64,000 nucleotides of DNA from Rhodamnia argentea (lineage: Eukaryota > Streptophyta > Magnoliopsida > Myrtales > Myrtaceae): positions 15,450,501 to 15,514,500 of the forward strand of contig NC_063156.1 in the NCBI RefSeq assembly GCF_020921035.1. The letters run 5' to 3'. Below the pieces are notes generated by a model. The model was not told the DNA's origin and made no database searches. It saw only the letters and a program-made list of their open reading frames with translations. Made by a program: the position numbers and the translations under genes. Below are positions 21,026-30,756 of the stretch, piece by piece (positions within the stretch are counted from its first letter, which is position 1; each line of letters starts with the position of its first letter).

Positions 21026-21509
21026 GGCAAAAGTCCAAGCGACGTCTCATCTCACGATACAGAGAACTGGTCCACGATCTTCTGATTACTATGGCAGTTA
21101 TGATCGTGATTGAGTATCGAGTTACGAGGCAATCAAGTGCATCGTGGAAAAGTGGAGGGTACAGTTAATCCTAGTGACGTGGGTAATGGCTTCTAATTGT
21201 CCGCAATCTCTATCGAGGAGCCGTAGCTATCGGACTTCCGGATAGGCCTGAAACGACGTATAGCATTTAAATACTGCAAGAAAAAGGTGATATTTTGAAA
21301 TCAACCCTATCAAGCCATGCAAGATTCGACGTCAAACTCGGGAGATTCAGATTGGGAATGAACCAAAATAAGGACAACGTAATTGAAAAAAAAAATCATA
21401 CCGATATAAGACAAGTGACAACAGATCAGAGTACATGCTGTTTAATGCTTAACACAAAACCGTGAAGCTGCATTTCACTATTACAGTTGACATCAATAAT
21501 GGATTCCTT

Positions 21510-23488
21510 CTAATATTTAGCCCTTAACAGCTCGAGGTGTAGAGATTTGCAGATAACCTCTTGCCGCTTGATCGTCTTTAGTTGAACGAACAAAGCTTTC
21601 AAGGAGGTATGTCCGTCATTCTCTAAGATGCTAAGTATGCCATGTTGGCGGGACAACTCTTCATTAATAAAGAGAGTGGCCTCTTCCGGTTTGTCGATAG
21701 CTTTTAGATCATGTTGTCTCATCTTATATGATTTCAAGGTCGAGCCAAATGTAAAAAAAAGTTCATTGACGGCAAACTCCAAAGCATGACATTGGATTGG
21801 GTAAGACAAATGAGCCAGGAAGGTAAAGAGATCTTTGACTTCATTTTCGACGACCACATTGCGACATATATTAGTGTATCCTCTTTCTAGAAGATCATAG
21901 AGTCGTAGCCACTTGGCATGGATGAATTGGTAGTTATCACGAAACATATTCGACGAACCAATTGAAACACCTATCATGTTCATAGGAACAGCCCACATGT
22001 TGTGGGAATTCCTTTAGTATGACCATCAGAAGCCAAAGAATCACCTATGGTATAATGAAAATCAGTTTAGCACAAGTACTTAGCAAGAAGACTAAGGAAA
22101 GGCTTACCTTCATCAATTAGCCGATCAAGTGCAGCATTTGGCATGGATAATGAAGCAGGCTTCCTTAGAGGATGTAGTAGGCCTAATGGAGTTCGACGGA
22201 CCTTCGAGAGGGCATCGCTTATGCTATCGGGGAACAAAGAAGAACTATAGGCTTGCCACCATCTCTCGAAGAATGAAGAGCTACAAGGGTGGCCGGAAAA
22301 ATTGATAAATACGAAGTGTTCAAAAGTAGCATATGCAATTTTGATATGGCAAACCATGTCGGCAACATCCCCTTGGCTATCGAAAAAAGGGAAATTCATA
22401 TAATACACCACCGGCATTGGAACACCCCGAGTAAGTCCAAATTGGCGAGCACAATAATGAGGATTATAAATCTCGAGCCCTAATGAGAATCTGCCACCGC
22501 TAGATAAGTTCACTCATCCATAATAGGTAAGCGTCGAAAATGCTTCTTAAAGAACTGTAAATGCCATCTTCGACGGGTAGCTTAAAGAAGTCAAAGCTAG
22601 TGAGAGATAACAGTATGACGAGAAGATTATCAAAAGGTGTAGAGCCATCAGACGCATGTCGAAGTGTTCGATTAAAAGCCATGGCACATAGTTCTCTTTA
22701 ATGGCTGTCAAAGAAGATGTTTCGTCATGAAACATTTGGGAAAAGTAAACCCGCAACCACCAGTGCAGAATCTACAAGGGACGGGAAAACGGATAAGGAT
22801 GTTCACCCACTAGTGAAAGTTGTGCATCCGTCAGACCACGATATAGCGCGGCCAAGAACATTCGGCCTAGCTCGACATCGATACCCCGTGCAAGTGCATA
22901 TGCTATATCGAGAAACTTCGAAGATACTTGACATGTAGGGAGGTAAAAGACATACTTGCAGAGCCAACACCGTAGAAAAGCAGTATGTTCTTTTGACAAG
23001 ATAGGTCCCGAAGTCTTGGTATGGTAATCAATGAATTCATCATAAAGAAGATTGAGGCAATAAGCCATATCAAATAGAGGTTGGTCACTTGGGAGTTGGA
23101 TATCACACTCGACGAATGGAGAGAGACCGGTCAGAGACCAAATATCAAGCAAAGTAGGGGTCACTAGACCGGTGGGAAAAAGGAAACAGTTCAATGAGGG
23201 TGACCAGAAACAGCACAAGCCGCCAACAAGACCATATTCTAAGGGATCAATGGACATACGGCAGAATGATAGCAAGATGTCAATCCTAGCTTGTGCCTAG
23301 ACGGTAGATAGCTCTCCTTCCAGTCATTTATACCAATTATAAAATTGGTTATCAAAGGAGGGGTATGAAAAGAATCTATGATTATTCGACAACCAGGTGG
23401 AGGCATAGATAATGGATTGTTCGATGGGTAAAGCTTCTTTAAAACAACAAGGAAAACAATCCGTCAATATTGAAGAGGTAGCAAGCAT
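21510..23488 (-). pseudogene. Antisense plant-mobile-domain gene, copy B (degenerate)
   Basis: The coding strand is opposite to the surrounding retroelement. From ATG at 23,488 the frame reads through two stops into a plant mobile domain (PMD, PF10536 type): GLVTPTLLDIWSLTGLSPFV, SKEHTAFLRCWLCKYVF, ARGIDVELGRMFLAALYRGL. A third stop at PL*ILHWW replaces a Trp found in copy A (PLWILQAW). Further blocks are 22,067-22,513 (HYCARQFGLTRGVPMPVVYY) and 21,510-21,998, probably separate exons. Order and motifs parallel copy A. A TATATAA lies near 23,683. PMD proteins in plants are linked to gene silencing and are often carried by transposons; here the gene is broken. Confidence 0.65.
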
Positions 23489-24067
23489 GTGATATGCGGA
23501 CCCAAGCTAATATGGTCATTTCCTAACCGATGGTCCATAAAGGATAGGACTACTTTTCCTTCGTCCTCATAGCGAGAAAGACCGCTAAGACGCAAATGAC
23601 ATGTAATCGCGTGAGCACCTAATCTACTGGGGTAAAAGTTCGCTATGGTTAATTGATATGCAATAACATTCAAAGACGCAGTTATATAAGAAATACCAAG
23701 GAACCGACTCGAGTAAGTGGTCAATCGGGCGAACGTGGGGAAGTCACGTTGTTCGTAGACGCGACAAATTTTGGCGCGAAGACACAAGGAAAGAGAAAAA
23801 GGACATGATCTCATTAACGGGGCTCGGGATATAGGATTCTTTGGGCTGCCTTAAGTAAACTACAGACGATAGACTCGAACTTCCTATTGAGATCAAGACT
23901 AACACTCCTAGCTTGACGTCAGCCTGCTTCTTCTCCTCCAAGGAAGCAGTAGACGTCCCGAGATGTTCCTCAACGGCAGCTTGGCGAGAGGATATGACGC
24001 ACCGCCGACGCCGGATCTCTTCTATCTCTTTCTCTATTGCCAGTCTCTACTAGTCAAGGTCAAGTTC

Positions 24068-26604
24068 TCATTCATTTAAGTCAGCAATCTCAATGGTGAT
24101 GGATTGCAAAGATTGCCGCTCTCGATTCACAAGCTGCTCCGCTTTTTTAGTCTCTATACTAGGTGTGAAGGACTCGCGAGTAGATTTGGTGAGAGCAATC
24201 ACTTGATTTTGATTTCGACGGAAATGCTCGAAGCCCGTAGAGAAGTGCTCCAAGAAAATTCTGAATTTTTTAACCAAGCTCGCAACGAGTTTTGTTTTAG
24301 CTTCTCCCTTGACTAGTTCTTCCATCACGACCCCGATTTCCTGAAGAGCTTCTGGATCATTGACGAAAGAAGCAACCCCAGAGTAGGTTAGATCAAAAGA
24401 GCAAGACAACATGATTTTCAGCTTCTCGAAAGCCTTTGTGGATAGAGGAACGTCGGTTTGAGGCACAACTAGGTGGTCAGAAGAAGAAGAGGATAAGTTA
24501 GCAAAGTAAGTCCGGACATCTCCCACAGGTGCTAAAGAGGTAGAACAGCAGGAGGATCTTGAATGATCCGGGCACGCAATGGGTTGTCAATTAATAGTGT
24601 CGAAGCAACGGTTGGAGTTGAAGAAGAAGCTTCTCCGTGAGCTACCCCGGCTAGCAATGGAATATCATACGATGCAATCCGAGGCAAAGTAGGAGCAGTA
24701 GAGGGCTCGTCGCCGGTCTTTGAAAGCAATAGCATCAAAATTATAGCCAGAGCAGCGAGAACAAATGGCCGATCAGCAACGGGGACATTGTCCAATTCTT
24801 CAACAGGTCGGTTTGCGCCTTCATACTCGACAGCCTCATCGGGACCACTCGAGGACTCTGTCGAAGGCTTGAGCTTTTTTGTTGTTGAAGGAGAGTCCTT
24901 CCTTTTCCTCTTAAGCGAGGAAAGCGTCTCTGCATCAACTTCATCATCCGAGTCATCATCCAATAAGAAAATGCAAATGAGTCTATCTGAGTTGTCGATA
25001 GCTTCGAAATTACAAAAGGATAAATGAACTTACCACCAATGAAGGTAGTCGAAATCTTGGGATCGCCAATTTGAAGGGCCTTTGCCGAACCCTTCCTTCC
25101 CGTTTTCTTAGACGATGGGACAAAAGGCTTTATCTTTCCGCCTTTGAGAAGTGATGAAGTAGCTTCCTCAAAAGGATCGTCGAAGGCAAATGACGACCAC
25201 CAAGCTTTGAATTCGGAAGATACCTCAAGATTCGGTAAGATAACAATAGGAATATCCTCAAAGAACCGTCGGTACATCCGGGCAATAACTTGTGCGCAGC
25301 GAGCAAAGGATTCGTCATCCTTGATGTTGTATACCTTCTTGTTCATCATAGGGAAATCCATCACATAAGGGATAAGCATAGGCACGGTTTGTCGAAGACC
25401 GAATTGACGGGCGCAGTACTTAGGCAAAGTCGAATCGGAAGATCTCTGGGAAAGAGGATGGAGGTCAAAAAATCGTGATGATAAACCACTTCATCGTTCC
25501 GGAGTTAAAAAGGAAGCTCAACTCACCAGAATGGTAAGGAAAGAAGTCTACCCGACTTGTCTCTTGGGATACCACCTTTTGAAGATAAAAACGCAGAGGT
25601 AAGGCATTGATAGGAGCCTTCAATGGAGTAGCCCTAAGCGGTCGTGTGCCTAGAAGGGAAGGCGCCTCGGCCGCCTCATAATTAGGGACACTCTCAAATA
25701 TAAAAGGAAAGTAGAATGCTGCCCAAGCCTGAAGAATCCAAAGCGGACTTGCCAAGACACCGTCCTCCTCGGATGACGCCATTAAAGAGGCAGCGTGGGA
25801 GATTCCTCTATATAAAGACACAAGAACCAGAGGACCAAGGGCAATCTTCTTTCCCTTAGCCGGACCGGATGCAAGTGCAAGGTAATCCTTGGATACCTTG
25901 ACGGTTAGGCTAAAAAATAAATACCTCGACAACCAGAAAAGAAGGAAAGCCATCCGCTCGACCAGAGTGACAGCACCTGAAGTTTTGCAATAAGTCTCGA
26001 GACACTTCCCGTAAGTAAGAAAGTTGTCAGGAATGGAGATGTCTGTCAACTTTTCAAGGTCATTAATGAGGGTCGTATAAGGAGAAAAGCCAGCAATAGT
26101 GAAGGTATCCAAAAGGGTAACAGACATAGGGTCCCATGGAAAAAAGAAGTAGTTGGTCGAAAGGAACCAGAAACCGATGTTGGAGCCTAGTAAATCCCTA
26201 TTCGGGTCATGGGATAACAGGCTAACTTCAAGAGCCATTTGTATGTTCGCAGTAGTCCAAGAGGAGGCGATCGGCGCATCATCTCGAAGCCAATAGAACC
26301 AGGCATAGAATTTGTCATCATATAAGGGGAAGCTTTTGAATCGCTGGGCCGGAGATAACAAAAAATCTTTCAAAGAAGTGGCCCGAATAGGAAGCTTTTC
26401 ACCTTTCCGCATTAGGAAACAAGATTGAAGAAGTACTGGAATGCGACGATGGTCGTAAAGGCTGGGCCTAAGAATGAATCCAGCCTACTCTTGTTGAGTG
26501 TTCGGTTGTATGAGGAAATAGTGGTCAGCATCCTTGCTGTTAGATAGCTCGCCAAAGCGATCAATGAACCGGTGCGAAGTGAACTTAGAAATCTCGGTCG
26601 CCAT
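24068..26604 (-). pseudogene. Antisense plant-mobile-domain gene, copy A
   Basis: The frame starts at ATG 26,604 (MATEISKFTSHRFIDRFGEL), has a single TAG near 26,488, and is then open to 25,465. The plant mobile domain is clear: FPLYDDKFYAWFYWL, PWDPMSVTLLDTFTIAGFSP, ERMAFLLFWLSRYLFF, ALGPLVLVSLYRGI. A second block at 25,035-25,427 (KYCARQFGLRQTVPMLIPYV) ends at a good donor, GGTGGTAAGT. Later blocks (24,532-24,963 and 24,068-24,526) are low-complexity and then coiled-coil-like, with helical sequence continuing to about 23,750 behind more stops. It lies antisense in the plus-strand element, 250 bp inside its 3' LTR. With one stop in the first 380 codons it is much better preserved than copy B. 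Confidence 0.7.
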
Positions 26605-26845
26605 AGAAGGAAAACTCGGGAAACCGGGAAGGGTTTAGGGTTTAAGAAAAGTCTCGGTAGGAAGAAGACGACGACGTAAACCTTTACCCATAAATTAAAA
26701 AGGGGGACGAAAAGAGTTGAAGCGTCGTATAAAGGTATGATTACACTTCGGGAAGGCAAATCGAGGAGAAAATGTGCAAATCACAGCTGGTAGCTGTCAA
26801 ATCAAAGAAGATCTCTCAAAAGAGATAAATCTTCAATTTATATCT

Positions 26846-26858
26846 TTTAAAGGGGGCA
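26846..26858 (+). other. Polypurine tract of the plus-strand Tat element
   Basis: TTTAAAGGGGGCA immediately precedes TGTTAACACCC, the start of an LTR. Purine run and LTR start are in the expected arrangement for a plus-strand element. Confidence 0.7.
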
Positions 26859-27206
26859 TTTGTTAACACCCAAAGTTACTCCAAGAGCCACGTGATAGGC
26901 ACGAGCAAGAGTTTTGATCGCCTGTGGGCAGGAGTACCGAAGACAAACTCAAGAGAACCTCGAAGATGCCATGTGTTTAAAAAAAAAAAAAATTGGCGGC
27001 ATCTTCCTTGAGGGACGAAAGGAGAAGTGCGCGAAAAGAGCTACGATCGGGGCGATTAATTGAAGATTGGCGGTAATTCCCACGAGATGAAAAGAAAGGG
27101 CGCGAGAATCGAGAAACTGTCAAAAAGCTATCCACACGACTTATCGGAAAAGGATAAAACGTGGAGCCTAAGGAAATAAACCGCTCGACGATTACCGGAG
27201 CTAGTC

Positions 27207-27214
27207 TATAAATA
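27207..27214 (+). promoter_or_regulatory. TATA box of the 3' LTR
   Basis: GTCTATAAATACCCC lies about 345 bp into the LTR, the normal place for the promoter of a Tat-type LTR. Transcription would start near 27,240. Confidence 0.6.
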
Positions 27215-27316
27215 CCCCACGGCCACAATACAGGGAAAAAAGACAAAAAAAAAACAAACACCAACATGTATCTTTACAATTAAACTCTTAGCCTTTAGCT
27301 TGGCTGTAGTTTTCAG

Positions 27317-27575
27317 ATTCCCGTCGTTGATTCAATTCCGGCGAGTTTCGTATCCAGAGTTAAGTGTTGTTGATTAAATTCCGGCATATGCTCATTAGGT
27401 TCGGTACCATCGATTCAATTCCGGTGTTGTACCATTCGCCCATCTTGTCCAATACCGTCAATTAAATTCCGGTATTGTGTCCTACATCCCCCGTCCAATG
27501 TCGTCGATTAGATTCCGGCATTGTGTTCTACAATCTGGTTCGGCCTCATTGATTAAATTCCGAAGTCGCATCTTG
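27317..27575 (+). repeat. Degenerate repeat block in the LTR with GATTVAATTCCGG core
   Basis: The core TTGATTCAATTCCGG or close variants (GATTAAATTCCGG, CAATTAAATTCCGG, GATTAGATTCCGG) occur six times, near 27,328, 27,372, 27,412, 27,460, 27,507 and 27,551, at 40-55 bp spacing. Each is followed by a GTTGTGTnCTAC-like or GCAT tail. The cores are better conserved than the spacers. Confidence 0.7.
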
Positions 27576-27784
27576 AGTTCTAGCACGTCGAAGTTCGTCC
27601 CACTGTCAAAAGTGTGGGTTGTCGAATCGTCAAGAGTTTGTATTACACCTCTAGTGTCAATATAATTATCCTTTGCATTTGACACTCTCCGTCCAAAACG
27701 ACTCGGTAACTCCTAATTGGAAAACAAACGGATTAAGTTCGATAAAAGATTCTCGCGTCAAGCAATTCTTCTAGGCCTCGACCC

Positions 27785-28206
27785 CTTTTTGGGCCAAGGT
27801 TTATCTGCTCGGGGCTCGTCGAAGGATTTCGACACGCAACAAGAACACATATTACCCTCATCCCCAAAACTCCTAACCCCGAAAGTTTGGATCAGCATTG
27901 CCCCATTAGCCTATGTAACTTCTCTTACAAGATCATCTCAAAAGTCCTGGCAAATAGATCGAAACCGTGGTTGACCGAAATAATCTCTCCCAAGCAAAGC
28001 GCCTTTGTAAGCGGTAGACGAATTCGGGACAATATTTTTATTGTCCAAGAGGTCCTACATCAGCCCTGAATTCGGGAGAGGAAAACAAAATTTCGGGCTG
28101 TGTTAAAATTAGATATGCAAAAGGCATACCATCGAATTGAATGGGACTTCTTGTGAGCTTGTTTGTTAAGGATGGATTTTCACGTCAAATGAATAAATTG
28201 GGTTAT
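27785..28206 (+). mobile_element. LINE (non-LTR retrotransposon) reverse transcriptase fragment
   Basis: The frame reads THITLIPKTPNPESLD, CPISLCNFSYKIISKVLANR, IISPKQSAFVSGRRIRDNI, then past a TGA into LKLDMQKAYHRIEWDFL and LLRMDFHVK*INWVMQCL. These are the fingers and palm motifs of plant LINE RT, with several stops and KAYHR for the usual KAYDR. Both ends are truncated. The right end stops abruptly where a copied piece of the glycosyltransferase gene begins, so the junction at about 28,207 is a breakpoint. Confidence 0.85.
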
Positions 28207-28690
28207 GCAATGCTTAATGACTTGTACAGATTTCCAAAGAAATCCCATTAATTGTGTCAATGTTGGATGATCGGATAGTGTCTCTCTTTAGTCAACATAC
28301 AACCGATTTTTGTCCGCATCAACATGATGGTGTTGCAGTCAAAATCCCCCCGATAAATGAGTCCAAATTGCAAGTTAATGTGATTATGGAACATTGGTGA
28401 ACTCATTCGCTAGAGATCTAGGAACACGTTAATTGTGAAAAGCATCGGCATTCCTGTACATCGGACCTACGTAGGACGTAGTCCGGGTCCTTCACCGGAT
28501 TCCCAATCTTAGCTTCTCTAAGCCCAACTCCAGCTCTTCTTAGCCCCGCTTCTAGCCTCTCTAAATCGGTGGATACTTTTTTACACCGTGGTTTCCTAAC
28601 AAGACCGTAAGACCTATTTAAGGCAAGCACATCGCCAACAACGTTTACGGGAAAGTCCGAGGTACCTTTCTTCGTGGCATCTGCATAGAA
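28207..28690 (-). pseudogene. Decayed duplicate of exon 2 and part of intron 2 of the GT47 gene
   Basis: The segment aligns with 32,165-32,760 of the glycosyltransferase gene downstream, same orientation, exon and intron together. Shared exon text includes GTSDFP, DLERLEAGLRRA and REAKI. The copy has a frameshift after KDPDYV, and its splice donor is destroyed (CACAATTAACG instead of CACAGGTAATG). Part of the intron, present at 32,300-32,450 in the parent, is missing here. No other exon of the gene is found nearby, so this is either the rest of a lost tandem copy or a transduced fragment. Confidence 0.8.
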
Positions 28691-28699
28691 TAGAAAGTT

Positions 28700-30756
28700 G
28701 TAGTGCTGAAAAAAGTTGTCATACACGTGAATAGTGTAGATTTTTTTACTAAGGTAGTGAGTGCAGAAAAGTTTGAATAGTGTACAACTGCGCTAGGTCT
28801 CAAGAAGCAAGAAAAGTACTCACCAAGTAGGAAAATGTTAAGGTGTGGTTCAAACTTCCCAACAATAGGAAAGCATTGGGGTGCAACACCCGTGAGTCGA
28901 CGAAGGGCTTTTGTAGTTTAAGCCCATATTTTTTTATTGGTAGTTTGGGTTTGAATCCATAAATAACTACTGCTATATATACTATTTTTCGCTTGTAATT
29001 GAATAATGCAATAAGAGCTGCGAGGTGCAAAATATAGTGAAATTCTCTACCGAACGTAGCCCATTTTAGGAGTGAATTAAGATAAACCTTGTGTCGATTT
29101 TCTCTTTTTCACTTTATGTTTTATTTCATTGTGGTTGTACATCAAATCCTAATAGTTCCATATCATGAAACAAATAGAAAAAGTTTTCTTAATTGAGGTT
29201 ACCCTCAAATTCTGACACCTCTACTTTTATTTCATATCATTCTCCTCGCAGCCTCCTCTTCTTCTTCTAACTTGATAATCGAAATCACTAGAGTCATCCT
29301 CTAGTGTCGATGGATTCATCACCGGAGTTTTGATGGGGATTTGGATCGTCATGACATTGTCCGTTGAACAGAAGGTACCGATGGCAGCTCCTATCTTGCT
29401 TAATTGTCCAAGAGGTTGAGAACTTGCTCCATTTCTGCTGGAGATCCGTCATGGCACGGTCACTCCATTCGTTGTGTGCTTACTCCAAAGTTAAATCTCT
29501 TGGAACCTGATGAACCTTTTTTTTTTTTTAATGAAAGTATGAGATGATAAATAGAAGTAATCACTCAAGACGAGTTCAACCTTGAGGCTTGAGCTCTTAT
29601 ACCAATTTGATGCGAGTACACGGTGGGGAATGTATTTCGAGTGATAATATGAGATGTATGATAAATTACGACCACTGTCAAGACCTAAAGGATGTGCCAC
29701 CAGTCAAGACAAAGATCGGAATTGACAAGGTTCACCACAAAGGCTTAAAGGACAAGCCACTTGCTAAGGATAAATGACTTATGGATAGGAGAAATTCACC
29801 ACCAAAGCCTAAAAGAAAATCACCGGTCAAAAATAAAGGGTTTCTTAGTTCATCACCAAGAATTTAATCCCCCAACCAAGGATAATTTTTGTACCTTCAA
29901 AAAGATTGCAACCAAACTTTCAAAAATCACAACTCAATTACCAAAAAAGTGCGGATTGCAAATTTCCGTAATCGTGCTACTCGGACGATTACATTGATAA
30001 GGTTTGAGATCTCCCTCAAGAGAAAATTGTGATCGAAGTGATTCTCATGACATTGAAAAGCACAAAACGAGATTACATAATCTCTTCACTTGATCCGTCA
30101 AAATCGTGATTTTCTCAATTACCTCAAGATCGCATGGTCTTCATTAAAAAGTAGGGATATTCAGCTATTTGTCATTCGATAGAGTCAAATTAGTTGTTGT
30201 TAGAAAGCTCTCCCAAAACATGACCCTTATTGTATCCTTTGATCGAAATTGGACAAAATCTTGGCGGGCTGACTTTGGAACCAAATTTGTTAAAAAAACT
30301 AGGTGTCTACATTAGTTAAGGCCTCTTTGAACCAATTATGAAACGGCGAGTTAGAGGACAAGCACTGGCTCGCATTTCAATGTGCATTTGCCGGTGGTCA
30401 TTACCGTTCCTCACAAAATCAAATTCTGGTCATAATTTCCGGGAAGTCAATCGACCAGCCACTGCCAAGCATATCGGCAAAGTGAATTGGTTGAATACTA
30501 CTTGTAGCCTCCTAGAAAACTATCCCATATTTTGTTTAGTAATATAGTTGGAATTATGGACTTGAGACCGTAACTTCCTTAGTTTCTACCTTACAAGCCA
30601 AAAATAAAAAATGAAAAATTCTGGTCATTTCCCTTACTTTTAGGTAAAAAATGCATGCCTTAAATTTTGTTTTTCTTGAAATTGTGCAGAACCAATGCAA
30701 TCTGTTCCGACCCACACATTTACCATTCAATTCAATAGTATCTCTCTGCCCGCGGA
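28700..30756. other. Intergenic stretch, no gene seen
   Basis: AT-rich sequence with only short open frames that resemble no family. A short internal similarity (CCACCAGTCAAGACAAAG, CCACTTGCTAAGGATAAA and related) near 29,697-29,870 may be a degenerate repeat. The last few hundred bases would be the 3' flank of the GT47 gene. Confidence 0.5.

Larger units (their letters stand above)
19689..27690 (+). mobile_element. 3' part of a second Tat-type Ty3/gypsy element carrying antisense accessory genes
   Basis: The plus-strand end of an integrase gene (19,690-20,025), a polypurine tract (26,846-26,858) and an LTR starting TGTTAACACCC (26,861) define the 3' third of a plus-strand element. Its 5' part is missing because the Ogre element is inserted in its integrase gene and anything further lies left of the window. 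Between pol and LTR are about 6.8 kb of sequence whose only coding potential is on the minus strand. Antisense ORFs downstream of pol are known in some Tat elements such as Grande and Retand types. The right end of the LTR is not fixed. Confidence 0.75.
26861..27690 (+). repeat. 3' LTR of the plus-strand Tat element
   Basis: It starts TGTTAACACCC after the polypurine tract and contains a TATA box (27,207-27,214) and a repeat block in its transcribed part. No second copy is in the window, so the right end is a guess placed before LINE-like sequence begins; a terminal CA near 27,676 is one option. Confidence 0.6.
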
